Origin: Myxococcales bacterium
GTDB lineage: Bacteria; Lernaellota; Lernaellaia; Lernaellales; Lernaellaceae
DNA: 54,719 nt
Direction of reading: 5' to 3'
Assembly (NCBI GenBank): GCA_012517325.1
Contig: JAAYVF010000116.1
Span: forward strand, 1 to 54,719
A program made the translations under genes and the position numbers. Each line of letters begins with the position of its first letter. Position 1 is the first letter of the stretch. The notes under the pieces were generated by a model. The model was not told where the DNA came from. It did not search any database and was given only the letters and a program-made list of their open reading frames with translations. Positions 32,558 through 41,779 of this stretch are shown piece after piece.

Positions 32558-34504
32558 TCAATCAATGCCGCCGCTCGCCGGCGGCTGTGGAGCCGGGCGC
32601 AAATAACGTTCCAGAAACGCGGCGAGTATCGGATAAGCGGCGAGTTTGTTCGTCATTTTGCGCAGACCGTGGCCCTCGTCGTCATAGATCAGCAGTTCGA
32701 CCGGGTTGCCGCGCTGCCGGAGCGCCTGGACGATCTGCTCGGCTTCGCCCAGCGGCACGCGCGGATCGTTGCGACCGTGGATGACCAGTAGCGGCGCGCG
32801 GATCTGATCGGCGCGATGCAGCGGGCTGAGCCGGCGCAGCAATTCCCGGTCGGCGGCCAGCGAGCCGTATTCGGCCTCGCGCTGCGCCCGCCGCCACGGT
32901 CCGGTCTGCTCGAGGAACGTCTCGAAATTGGCGATCCCCACGATGTCCACTCCGGCCGCGAACAAATCCGGATATTCCACCAACCCGGCCAGCACGAGAT
33001 AGCCGCCGTACGATCCGCCCAGCAGCGCCAGGCGGCCGGCGTCGATCTGCGGCAGGTTCTTTTTGATGAACACCGCCGCGTCGGCCACGTCGCGGACCGC
33101 GTCCACACGCTTTTCCTTGTCGTCCAGGTGCAGATACGTCTTGCCGTAACCGCTGCTGCCGCGGATGTTCGGCGCGACGACCGCGTAGCCGCGACTGAGA
33201 AAATATTGAAACAGCCAATTGAACCCCGGCCGTTCCTGCGATTCCGGCCCGCCGTGCAAATAGAGAACGGCCGGCGCCTTGTCGGCGGCGGACCGGTTGC
33301 CGGGCAGATAAACGAAAGCCGGCACCCCTTTTTCGTCGCGCGTCGGATAAAACGCCAGCTTGGGCGCGATGAACGATTCGGCCGGAATTCCCGCCAGGTC
33401 GGAAAAGGTCAGTCGCTTCGTCTCGCCGTCGGCCAGATTCTCGACGTAGACCTCCGCCGGGACCGTGGGGCTGGTGTACACCAGCAACAGGCGGTCGCCC
33501 TGCGGTGAAAGATCGAGATCGACCAGGACGCCCTCGGGCAATCGCGGCGGCGGCAGCAATACGTTCCGGCTGATGTCGGTGATCACGATCCGGGAAAATC
33601 CCTGGTTATTGAGGGTATAGGCCTGGACGACGCCGTTGCGCGAAAAAACGAGTTGCTCGGCTTCCAGACGGCCGCGATCCTGATAATTGAGCGTCAGGTT
33701 TTCCACGTCCATGAACGCCGGTTGCGACCATTCGATGCCGAGGTTCGAAATCAGTTGAAAACCCTTGGCCGACTTCGGGCCGACCGGCCAGACGACCGGT
33801 TGATAAGTCGCCCAACCCGAATGCTTGGTCAGTAGCATCGGCGCGGTATCCGGCTTGACCAGATCGACCAGGTACAAATTGTTGTTGAACGACGATTCCC
33901 ACTCCGCTACCACCAACCGCTCGCCGCTGGGGCTGAATGCCTTGGCTTCGAGATTCGCGTCCCTCTGCAGAACGCGGCGGCTTGTCCGGGTCGCCGGATC
34001 CATCACGTAAACGTCGAAGAACGCCGCCTGCCGCTCGTTGGAGGTATAGGCGAATTGCCGGCCGTCGCGCGACCAGGCGCCGAAATGAAAAATGGCCTTT
34101 TCGTCGGCGGTCAACGCTTCGGTCTTGCCGGTCAGCGGATCGGTCAGAAAAAGCTGGGTGCGTTCGTCGCCGGCCTTGGCCAGCTCGAACACCAGAACGT
34201 GCGGATCGGCCGGCGACGGCGCGAACGCGTCGACGGGATCGTCATACGCGGTGATTTGTATCGGCTCGCCTCCCGAGGTATCCAACCGCCAAAGCTGATA
34301 GGTGCCGCTGACGTTAGTCCGATAGACCACCGTTTTGCCGTCGGCCAGCCAACGCGCGCCGACGGCCTGCTTGATCTGTAAATAGGACTCCACCGAATGG
34401 AGCGGTTGAGCGGCTGTTTCCGGTTCGGCGAAAACCGCCATTGTCGGCCCCACCGCCGCCAAAAAGAGGATAAAGAAGAATAAAATCCAACACTTTTTAC
34501 CCAT
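32558..34504 (-). CDS. Prolyl oligopeptidase family serine peptidase (S9), exported
   Basis: 648 aa. A signal peptide (about 1-26, hydrophobic ILFFFILFLAAVGPTMAVFA) is followed by a seven-bladed-type beta-propeller half (repeats such as YTSNERQAAFFDVYVMD and FSPSGERLVVAEWE). The C-terminal alpha/beta hydrolase starts near 400 with LYLHGGPESQ, and contains the nucleophile in LLGGSYGGYLVL, the acid in HGRNDPRVPLGEAEQI and the base in YDDEGHGL. It is probably periplasmic and cuts short peptides. Transcribed away from the MoxR-cluster gene at 34758, with a 250-base divergent gap. Confidence 0.94.
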   Translation of the reverse strand: MGKKCWILFFFILFLAAVGPTMAVFAEPETAAQPLHSVESYLQIKQAVGARWLADGKTVVYRTNVSGTYQLWRLDTSGGEPIQITAYDDPVDAFAPSPADPHVLVFELAKAGDERTQLFLTDPLTGKTEALTADEKAIFHFGAWSRDGRQFAYTSNERQAAFFDVYVMDPATRTSRRVLQRDANLEAKAFSPSGERLVVAEWESSFNNNLYLVDLVKPDTAPMLLTKHSGWATYQPVVWPVGPKSAKGFQLISNLGIEWSQPAFMDVENLTLNYQDRGRLEAEQLVFSRNGVVQAYTLNNQGFSRIVITDISRNVLLPPPRLPEGVLVDLDLSPQGDRLLLVYTSPTVPAEVYVENLADGETKRLTFSDLAGIPAESFIAPKLAFYPTRDEKGVPAFVYLPGNRSAADKAPAVLYLHGGPESQERPGFNWLFQYFLSRGYAVVAPNIRGSSGYGKTYLHLDDKEKRVDAVRDVADAAVFIKKNLPQIDAGRLALLGGSYGGYLVLAGLVEYPDLFAAGVDIVGIANFETFLEQTGPWRRAQREAEYGSLAADRELLRRLSPLHRADQIRAPLLVIHGRNDPRVPLGEAEQIVQALRQRGNPVELLIYDDEGHGLRKMTNKLAAYPILAAFLERYLRPAPQPPASGGID

Positions 34505-34757
34505 TCGTCAAAAACTCCGTTCCGCTTTACCGTCGTTTCGCCTCAACCTTGCCGAGGAAAAATGGGAAATGCAATCGACTATCTTTTTTTGTTTGATTGC
34601 TGAGAACCAATCCTTATAATGATTTTGACGGGTGCCCCTTGCAAAAGGTGGAGAAAAAGAAAAAAATCGCACCCCAGGTCGGCCGAGTGCGTACATTGAA
34701 AACCGACACCTTCTTTCCCGCGGAAGGCTTCGGTTGCTGGAAGGCAGAAAAAAGAGA

Positions 34758-36392
34758 ATGAAACCAGTTGGTCTTCATCTGGTGATCTCACGCGTTCGCC
34801 GGCGGGTCCTGCTGACACGTTTGATTCACGCCCTCTCCTACGCGATTCCGGCGGCGGTCTTCGCTTCCACGATCGTGGTGTTGTTGCATTCGCTCAACCT
34901 GGTGGGTGCGGATACACTGCTGACCGTCGTCTTCTCGCTGGCCGCTGCGGTATTGGCCGGCGGCGCGACCTTCGCCGCGCTCGGGGCCTCGACGCGTCGC
35001 CTAGCCTGGGATCTGGACCAGCGCGCGGCCCTGCAGGATCGACTGACCAACGCCTTGTATTTTTCCGGCTTGCCCACGCGCCATCCCTTGATGGATCTGG
35101 CGATCGCCGATGCCGAGACCGTTGCTCCGACCTTGCCCCTCGAGACGTTGGTCCCCGTCTGGCAACCCGGCTACAGCCGCCGGTTGGCGACCCTGTTGTT
35201 GGCGATTCCGCTGGTGTACGCGGCGGCGGCGATCAATTGGCTCTCGCTGCTGCGCGAACCGGCGAAGTCCGACATCCAAGGCATCGCTCAACCGTTGCCG
35301 AGCGAATTGGCCGAGGAAGGGTTCCGCGATCTGCCGGCGGCGGCGCAGTTTCTGCCCGCGCTGACCGGGTTGCGCGGCCTGGTGGGCGATTGGCGGGCGC
35401 GCCTGACCGAGCTGCGCGAGAACGCGCGGCAACTGGCCATGCAGGCGCCGGCGGAACCGACGCTTCCCGAAACCATCTATAAAGAAGACATGGCCGAGAA
35501 GTCCGAGAAACGGCCGATGGGCGCCGGGGCGGTGCTGGCGGCGGACGGCCTGCCCGCGGTGCGTCCCAACGATCGCCTCAACCCGACCGACCTGCGGGCG
35601 CTGGGCGAAGTGGATGCGAACATCGATTCCTCGATGCGCAAGGCCTTCGAGCAACTCGACTCGACCCTGCTGGACAAAGACCCGCGCCTGGCGTCGGTGC
35701 AAGCCTACGTCGACAACATGCGCGACAATTCGAACAAGGGAATGGACGCCGCCTCGAACCTGATGATGCAGTCGTTGTTCGGCCAGAACCAGGGCCACGA
35801 AGGCGACCCGATGGGCTCGTTCCGCAACAAGACCCAGGGCGCCCAGCAGCAATCATTCAGCGAATTTCTGCAGGAATATTCCAAGCACCTGGGCCGCATG
35901 GTGGATGCCAAGCAGGATGTCAACGACAAGCGCGCCGCCAACCAAAAGAGCAACCCGACGCCGCAAAATCCGGTGCTGGTTTCCGATCAAGGGCAGCCGC
36001 TGCCGCCCAACGGCGAGATGCGGATGGTCAAAATGGATCCCAACCAGGTCCAAGGGGTCAAGTTGAACACCGAGATCGGCCAGCAGATCAATCCGAACAA
36101 TGGCCCGTCGAAGGCCGGGCGCGGCGGCGGCACCTACCGCGGCGCGATCAAGATGAAACACGAGGACGTCACGGGAACCGGGCGCCAGGAAACCCTGCAG
36201 GGCCAGGTCGGCGAGGGCCGCTCCTCGGTGCAGATCCTGGAAGACCTCGAAGGAGCCGACAAAGCCTCCTACGACAAGATCATGGCGACCTACCAATCGG
36301 AGGCCAAGGAGTTGCTGCAGGATCCGACGATTCCCATGTCGATTCGCGCTTACGTACAACGCTATCTCAGTTCCATCAGTAGCGGTCAATAA
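34758..36392 (+). CDS. Large two-helix membrane protein of the MoxR cluster (possibly DUF4175-like)
   Basis: 544 aa from ATG 34758; an upstream in-frame ATG at 34632 lies in non-coding-looking DNA. Three membrane helices occur near the N-terminus (LIHALSYAIPAAVFASTIVV, TVVFSLAAAVLAGGATFAAL and, near 145-165, ATLLLAIPLVYAAAAINWL), with a conserved WDLDQRAALQDRLTNALYF between. The long remainder is hydrophilic, Gln/Asn-rich in the last third. This layout resembles DUF4175-type proteins sometimes found next to MoxR/DUF58 genes, but I am not sure of the family. It is the first of five genes of the cluster. A scaffold or client of the MoxR chaperone is a reasonable inference. Confidence 0.7.
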   Translation: MKPVGLHLVISRVRRRVLLTRLIHALSYAIPAAVFASTIVVLLHSLNLVGADTLLTVVFSLAAAVLAGGATFAALGASTRRLAWDLDQRAALQDRLTNALYFSGLPTRHPLMDLAIADAETVAPTLPLETLVPVWQPGYSRRLATLLLAIPLVYAAAAINWLSLLREPAKSDIQGIAQPLPSELAEEGFRDLPAAAQFLPALTGLRGLVGDWRARLTELRENARQLAMQAPAEPTLPETIYKEDMAEKSEKRPMGAGAVLAADGLPAVRPNDRLNPTDLRALGEVDANIDSSMRKAFEQLDSTLLDKDPRLASVQAYVDNMRDNSNKGMDAASNLMMQSLFGQNQGHEGDPMGSFRNKTQGAQQQSFSEFLQEYSKHLGRMVDAKQDVNDKRAANQKSNPTPQNPVLVSDQGQPLPPNGEMRMVKMDPNQVQGVKLNTEIGQQINPNNGPSKAGRGGGTYRGAIKMKHEDVTGTGRQETLQGQVGEGRSSVQILEDLEGADKASYDKIMATYQSEAKELLQDPTIPMSIRAYVQRYLSSISSGQ

Positions 36393-36460
36393 CCGCGGAT
36401 CGCCGCCCGTTGCAATGAGTTGCCCGGGTTGTCGCCGATCCGTCCGTTAGGGAGAGTTGC

Positions 36461-37339
36461 TTGGGCCGTTTGTTTGACGACGAGTTTTTGAAAAAGCTCG
36501 ATTACCTGTACCTGCTCTCGAAAAAGCTGTTCGCGGGCAAGGATACGGCGCAAACGCGCTCGAAAAAAACCGGTTGGGGCATGGAATTCGCCGATTACCG
36601 CGATTACAACGCCGGCGACGACCCGCGCTACCTCGACTGGAACCTCTACGCCCGCATCGGCCACCTGGTGACCAAGCTGTTCCACGAGGAAGAAAACCTT
36701 AACGTCTATTTTCTGCTCGACGCCAGCCGCTCGATGGATTACGGGCACCCGAGCAAATTCGATTACGGCCGCAAGGTCGTCGCCGCCCTGGCCTACATCG
36801 CGCTGGCGAACCTCGACATGGTGTCGATCCAACCCTTCGGCGCCGAGTTGCTGCCCGAAATGTCGCTGGTGCGCGGCAAGGGCCAGATCCTGAAAATCTT
36901 CGAGTACCTCGAAAACCTCGAGCCGGCCCCGCAGACCGACATGGAAAAGGCGTTCCGCGCCTTCGCCAACCGCACGAAGAACAAGGGCCTGCTGGTGGCG
37001 GTGTCCGATTTCTGGGACGAAGCGGGCTACGAACGCGCCCTGAAGATCGCCTTCGCCGGCGGCTTCGACCTGTCGGCCATCTGCCTCCACCACGAATACG
37101 AAGCCGATCCGAAGTGGCGCGGCACGATGACCCTCAACGACAGCGAAACCAATCGCCGGCTGCAGGTCACCATCAGCCCCCGCACCCTGAAGAAATACCG
37201 GGTCGAATACGAAGCCTATCTGGAAAAACTGAAAACGGTCTGCAACGCCCTGCGTTGCCATTACCTGTACGCGCGCACCTCGATCCCGTTCGAGGACATG
37301 ATCCTGCGCGTCTTTCGCGAGGGGCAATTCATCAAATGA
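36461..37339 (+). CDS. DUF58 domain protein
   Basis: 292 aa starting at TTG 36461, supported by AGGGAGAG a few bases upstream. Family blocks: GMEFADYRDYNAGDDPRYLDWNLYARIGHLVTKLF (seen at about 40-75) is the DUF58 signature, and a von Willebrand-like MIDAS follows (FLLDASRSMDYG). The rest follows the vWA fold (GLLVAVSDFWDEAGYERAL). No signal peptide. The stop overlaps the next start (ATGA). DUF58 proteins accompany MoxR ATPases and are thought to help load or adapt substrates. Confidence 0.93.
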   Translation: MGRLFDDEFLKKLDYLYLLSKKLFAGKDTAQTRSKKTGWGMEFADYRDYNAGDDPRYLDWNLYARIGHLVTKLFHEEENLNVYFLLDASRSMDYGHPSKFDYGRKVVAALAYIALANLDMVSIQPFGAELLPEMSLVRGKGQILKIFEYLENLEPAPQTDMEKAFRAFANRTKNKGLLVAVSDFWDEAGYERALKIAFAGGFDLSAICLHHEYEADPKWRGTMTLNDSETNRRLQVTISPRTLKKYRVEYEAYLEKLKTVCNALRCHYLYARTSIPFEDMILRVFREGQFIK

Positions 37340-39195
37340 TCGCCCACGGCATCGGCTGGATCACTTTCGCCATCCTTTACGGCTCGCTGGCCGCCGCGGT
37401 GATCGTGGTCTTTCTGCTGCGCCTGACGCGCCGCGGCCGGGCGGTCAGCTCGACGCTCATCTGGCAGAAGGTCATGGGCACCACCCGCTCGTTCTGGCAG
37501 GAACTGGCCAGCCTGCTCGTGCAACTGCTCCTCTTCCTGCTGATCTGCCTGGCGCTGGTCGATCCGCGGCCGCCCGCCGCCGAAATCAACCGCCGCTGGA
37601 TCGCCCTGGTCTTCGACACCTCCGAAAGCATGGCCGCCGTCGACGGCGACGCCTCGCGGCTGCGGCAGGCCGGCCGTCACGCCTGGCAGACCATCGAAAC
37701 CCTGGCGCCCGTCGACCGCGTGATGATCGTCGCCGCCGGGTCCACCGTCGAGGCGCTGACGCCCTTCACCTCCGACCGCGAGGAAATCAAAAAAGCGCTC
37801 GGCGCCCTGTCGGCCGGCGGCGGCGCGCCCCGGATGGACGACGCGCTCGCCTACGTCGCGGCCGCTTTTTCCTACGCCGGCGTCGGCGAAAAAGACATCA
37901 AGCAGCTGATCGTGATCACCGACCGGCCCGATCGCGTCACGCCGCCGCAGTGGCCCGACACCGCAACGACCGTCGTCGGCGCCGGGTCGCCGGCGCCCAA
38001 CGTCGCCATCACCTCTTTCGCCGTGCGGCAGACCGCGAACCTGTCGGATTCCTACGACGCGCTGGTGGAAGTGATGAATTACGCCGACGCGCCGGCGAAA
38101 ACCGAATTGGCGGTCTACACGCCGACCCAGACGCTGGGCGTGCAGACCCTGCAACTGGCGCCGGGCGGCCGCTACTCGCAGGTCGTCGGCCTGCCGGTCG
38201 GCGCGGCGGGCAAGCTGACGGCGCTGCTGCGCAAGACGGAGTTCGCCGACGGCGGCAAGGACGCGCTGCCCAGCGACGACGCCGCGTTCGCCTTTTTGCC
38301 GGCGACGCCCAAAGCGCGCGTGCTGCTCGTCGGCGGCCAGAACCTGTTTTTGCGCAACGCGCTGGGGCTGGACCAGACGATCGACCTGACGACGATCCCG
38401 AACGGCGATTACCATCCGGGCCTGACGGCCCGCTTCGACGTGGTCGTCTTCGATAAATTCGCCCCGGCCCAGCCGCCGGCCGGCAGCGCGATCTACTTCG
38501 CGCCGCCGCCGGGCGGCCCCTTCGTGGTCAAGGCCAACAAGAAAAATCCGGCGACGACCGGCTGGGCGGACGGCAACCCGCTGTTGCAGCACGTCACGAT
38601 GAGCGAACTGCACATCGAGGAAGCCCGCGTGCTGCAGCCGCAGGACAAGGACATCGTCCTGATGGGCCACTACGACGGCGCCCTGATGCTGCTGCGCGAA
38701 AACGGCGGGCGCTACCTGCTGGGTGTTGCCTTCGACCTGGTAAAGAGCGATTTTCCGATCCAGCCGGCGTTTCCGATCTTCCTGCACAACGCCGTGCAGC
38801 TCTTCAGCCGCAAACCGGAAGGCGAAATCCGCACCGGCAACCGGCTGGGCGAAAAGGTCGAACTGGCCGTGACCCCCGGCCGGCAGCAGGTGATCGTGCA
38901 GGACCCGCTCGACCAGAAAATCTCCGTTCCGGTGCGGAGCGGGCGCGCCCTGTTCCGCCCGACCGTCCCGGGCTTCTACACCTACGCCGACGCCGACGCC
39001 CTGCGCGTCCTGGCCGTCAGCCTGACCGATCCGGAGGAATCCGACCTTCACCCGACGCCGGGGGCGGCGCTGCCGACCTTCCCGCGGTCGCTGGAAGGCG
39101 AAACGCGCGAAATTTTCTGGCCGTGGCTGGTGCTGGCGGCCTTGGTATTAATCGTTCTGGACTTGGTGTTGTTCTATCATGGGCGACTGGCTTAA
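37336..39195 (+). CDS. BatA-like von Willebrand A domain membrane protein
   Basis: 619 aa from ATG 37336, overlapping the DUF58 stop. Two N-terminal membrane helices (ILYGSLAAAVIVVFLLRL and LASLLVQLLLFLLICLALVD) frame a basic loop, as in BatA. The vWA domain (about 88-230) has a modified MIDAS, VFDTSESMAAVDG. Beta-rich domains follow, and a C-terminal helix (WPWLVLAALVLIVLDLVLFY) anchors the end. It overlaps the next gene by 17 bases. Its place after DUF58 is typical. Expected to be an inner-membrane protein with most mass in the periplasm. Confidence 0.92.
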   Translation: MIAHGIGWITFAILYGSLAAAVIVVFLLRLTRRGRAVSSTLIWQKVMGTTRSFWQELASLLVQLLLFLLICLALVDPRPPAAEINRRWIALVFDTSESMAAVDGDASRLRQAGRHAWQTIETLAPVDRVMIVAAGSTVEALTPFTSDREEIKKALGALSAGGGAPRMDDALAYVAAAFSYAGVGEKDIKQLIVITDRPDRVTPPQWPDTATTVVGAGSPAPNVAITSFAVRQTANLSDSYDALVEVMNYADAPAKTELAVYTPTQTLGVQTLQLAPGGRYSQVVGLPVGAAGKLTALLRKTEFADGGKDALPSDDAAFAFLPATPKARVLLVGGQNLFLRNALGLDQTIDLTTIPNGDYHPGLTARFDVVVFDKFAPAQPPAGSAIYFAPPPGGPFVVKANKKNPATTGWADGNPLLQHVTMSELHIEEARVLQPQDKDIVLMGHYDGALMLLRENGGRYLLGVAFDLVKSDFPIQPAFPIFLHNAVQLFSRKPEGEIRTGNRLGEKVELAVTPGRQQVIVQDPLDQKISVPVRSGRALFRPTVPGFYTYADADALRVLAVSLTDPEESDLHPTPGAALPTFPRSLEGETREIFWPWLVLAALVLIVLDLVLFYHGRLA

Positions 39196-41776
39196 TTACC
39201 TGCGCGGGCTCTCGCTGGGAGTCTCGACCGGAACGACGATCCTGCTGGTCCTCGGCCTGGCGGGCGCGATCGCCTCGCTGGCGTTCTTTTCGCGCCGTAG
39301 CCGGCTGATGCTGCAACAATGGCTGCGGATTCTGCTGGTGGCCTCGACCGGCGTGTCGCTGCTGCTGGGCGTCCTGGCTTACGCCCAACTGTCGCACACC
39401 AAAAAGGAAAAACAACTGGCGGTCATGTTCCTGGCCGACGGTTCGGCGTCGATTCCCGACGGCGAATGGGACCGGGCGCGCGACTGGATCCGCCAGGCCG
39501 AACAATCGGGGGGCGACACCTGGACGCGCCGCCTGATCTTCGCCGGCGATCCCCGCTTGTTGTCGCCCGAGCAGGCGAAAAACGACGACGCCTTCCGGCG
39601 GCCGGATGACCCGTACGGCACCAACATCGCCCGCGCCTTGCAGCACTCGTTCGATCTGTTCCCCGAAAATTGCACGCGTCGCGCGATCCTGTTGACCGAC
39701 GGCAACCAGACCGAGGGCGATCTGCTCACCGCCGCGACCCAGGCGGCCGCCCACGGCATCGAACTGGACGCCGTCGTCCTCGACACCCGCACCGACCGCG
39801 ACCTGTACGTCGAATCGATCTCCGTCCCCGCGGCGGCCCGGCCGGGCGAGCGCGTCAAGGTCGGCGTCGCCGTCGTCACCAACTACGCCACCGCCGCCAA
39901 GCTGACGATCATTCTCGGCGGCAAGACGATCCTCAACCAGACCGTCAACGTCGAACCGGGGCGCAACAATTTCAGCGCCGAGGCCGCGGTCGGCGAACAA
40001 GCCGCCGCCACCGCGAGCGCCCGCCTCGACGCGCCCGACGACCTGCATCCCGAAAACAACGCCATGTCGGCGTCGCTGCGCATCGCCGCCCGCCCCAAGG
40101 TGGCCTTTTTCTCCTCGCGCCTCGACGCCGATCTGCCGCTCGTCGAGGCCCTCGACGGCTCGCGCATCCAGGTGCAGCCCGCCTCGTCCGAACAACTGCC
40201 GTCGCAGCCGGGCGCGCTGTACCCCTACGACGTGGTCGTCCTGGCCGATCCGAATTACCAGACGATGACGGCGGCGCAGCAGGGCGCGCTGTTGCAATAC
40301 GTCAAGGAAGGCGGGGGCGGCGTGCTGGTCATCGGCGGCGAAAACACCGGCGAGCTGGGCAAGAAAGACAACCGGGCGCCGATCAAAAAGATGATGCCGG
40401 TCGAATTCAAGGAAAAGAAAAAGACCGAGCCCAATCCGGTGACCCTGGTGCTGGTCATCGACAAGTCGGCGTCGATGGCCCGGCAGCGCAAGTTCTCGAT
40501 GGCCGTGCAGGCGGCCAACGAAACGATCAACGAACTCGACGAACGCAGCCGCATCGGCGTCATCCTCTTCGACGATTATCCGCGCTGGGCCATTCCGTTG
40601 CAGAAGGTCGGCAAGGAAGACAACAAGAAGAAGATGGAAGAGGAGCTCAAGACCTACGGCGTGGACGGCGGCACCTCGATCTATCCGGCGATCAGCGAGG
40701 CCTACAAACTGCTCAAGGACGACACCGCCAAGGTCAAGCACATCATTCTGCTCTCCGACGGCATCTCGCTGACCACCTTCCAGCAGTGGGGCCACCTCGT
40801 CGAATGGATGGGCAGCAAGAAGATCACCATCTCCTCGGTGGCGCTGGGTTCGGAATCGGACCAGGAGCACCTGAAGAAGATCGCTTCGGTCGGCAAGGGC
40901 CGCTACTACTACACCGAGGACTTCTCGCAGATCCCCCGCATTTTCCTGGAGGAAGCCAAGCAGATCACCAAAACCGGCACGGTCGAAAAGAAGTTCAAAC
41001 CGGCCGTGCTGAAAAAAGGCGACCTGCTCGAAGGCATCGACGCCGCGGCGTTGCCCGAATTGACCGGCTACAATCCGGCCGCGACCAAGCCCACCAGCGA
41101 GGTCTACCTCACCGCCGATCGCGAGGAACCGCTGCTCGCCCGCTGGCGCTACGGCCTGGGTCGCGTCACCGCGCTGGCCACCGACACGGGCGGCAAATGG
41201 GCGGCCGACTGGCGGACCTGGCCCGGCTACGGCAATCTGATGGCCCGTCTGGTGCGCGGCACCCTGGCCGACATGGCCCTGCGCAACTACCGCATCGAGG
41301 CCGTCACCGCCGACCGGCAAGCCGCCACCCGGATCGACGTCACCGATCAGTTCGGCAATTTCGTCAACGACCTCGACCTCGCGCTGAAGATCACCGGCCC
41401 CGACGGGACGCCGCAAGAGGCGACGCTCAAGCAGACTCAGCCGGGCGGCTACGAAGGCCGGTTCCCGGTGCCTGAATACGGCGCGTATTCGCTCCTGGTC
41501 GAGCCGCGCGGCGGCGGCCTGCAGCGCAGCCAGGGCGTCGGCCAGGTGAATCTGGCGCCGCCGCCCGAATTCGTCGCGGTGCAACCCGACCGCGCTCTCC
41601 TGACCCGGGCCGTCGCCATCGGCGGCGGCAAGCTCAATCCGGCGCCGGCCGAGGTGTTCGCCGCGCCCGAGGTCGAATACCCGCGCCGCGAACCCCTGTG
41701 GCAGTATATGCTTTACGCCGCGTTGGCCAGCATGTTGCTCTCGCTGCTGATCCGCCGCGGCCTGTTTGGAGGATAA
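39179..41776 (+). CDS. Large von Willebrand A / glutamine-amidotransferase-like membrane protein
   Basis: 865 aa. Two N-terminal helices (TTILLVLGLAGAIASLAFF; WLRILLVASTGVSLLLGVLAYA) precede a degenerate vWA domain (LADGSASIPDGEWDRA, about 84-230). A Rossmann-like/amidotransferase-like segment with GGGGVLVIGGENTGELG lies near 380. A second vWA domain follows with a good MIDAS, VIDKSASMARQRKF (about 425-590). A C-terminal helix closes it (QYMLYAALASMLLSLLI). This 850-900 aa architecture is common next to MoxR in delta-type bacteria. Start ATG overlaps the previous gene. Envelope-located. Confidence 0.9.
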   Translation: MGDWLNYLRGLSLGVSTGTTILLVLGLAGAIASLAFFSRRSRLMLQQWLRILLVASTGVSLLLGVLAYAQLSHTKKEKQLAVMFLADGSASIPDGEWDRARDWIRQAEQSGGDTWTRRLIFAGDPRLLSPEQAKNDDAFRRPDDPYGTNIARALQHSFDLFPENCTRRAILLTDGNQTEGDLLTAATQAAAHGIELDAVVLDTRTDRDLYVESISVPAAARPGERVKVGVAVVTNYATAAKLTIILGGKTILNQTVNVEPGRNNFSAEAAVGEQAAATASARLDAPDDLHPENNAMSASLRIAARPKVAFFSSRLDADLPLVEALDGSRIQVQPASSEQLPSQPGALYPYDVVVLADPNYQTMTAAQQGALLQYVKEGGGGVLVIGGENTGELGKKDNRAPIKKMMPVEFKEKKKTEPNPVTLVLVIDKSASMARQRKFSMAVQAANETINELDERSRIGVILFDDYPRWAIPLQKVGKEDNKKKMEEELKTYGVDGGTSIYPAISEAYKLLKDDTAKVKHIILLSDGISLTTFQQWGHLVEWMGSKKITISSVALGSESDQEHLKKIASVGKGRYYYTEDFSQIPRIFLEEAKQITKTGTVEKKFKPAVLKKGDLLEGIDAAALPELTGYNPAATKPTSEVYLTADREEPLLARWRYGLGRVTALATDTGGKWAADWRTWPGYGNLMARLVRGTLADMALRNYRIEAVTADRQAATRIDVTDQFGNFVNDLDLALKITGPDGTPQEATLKQTQPGGYEGRFPVPEYGAYSLLVEPRGGGLQRSQGVGQVNLAPPPEFVAVQPDRALLTRAVAIGGGKLNPAPAEVFAAPEVEYPRREPLWQYMLYAALASMLLSLLIRRGLFGG

Positions 41777-41779
41777 ACC

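Noticed and set aside
37114-37335. Upstream extension of the BatA-like frame
   Set aside because: The extension lies within the DUF58 gene in another frame and is Arg/Pro/His-rich; the ATGA overlap at 37336 and the membrane helix that follows mark the true start.
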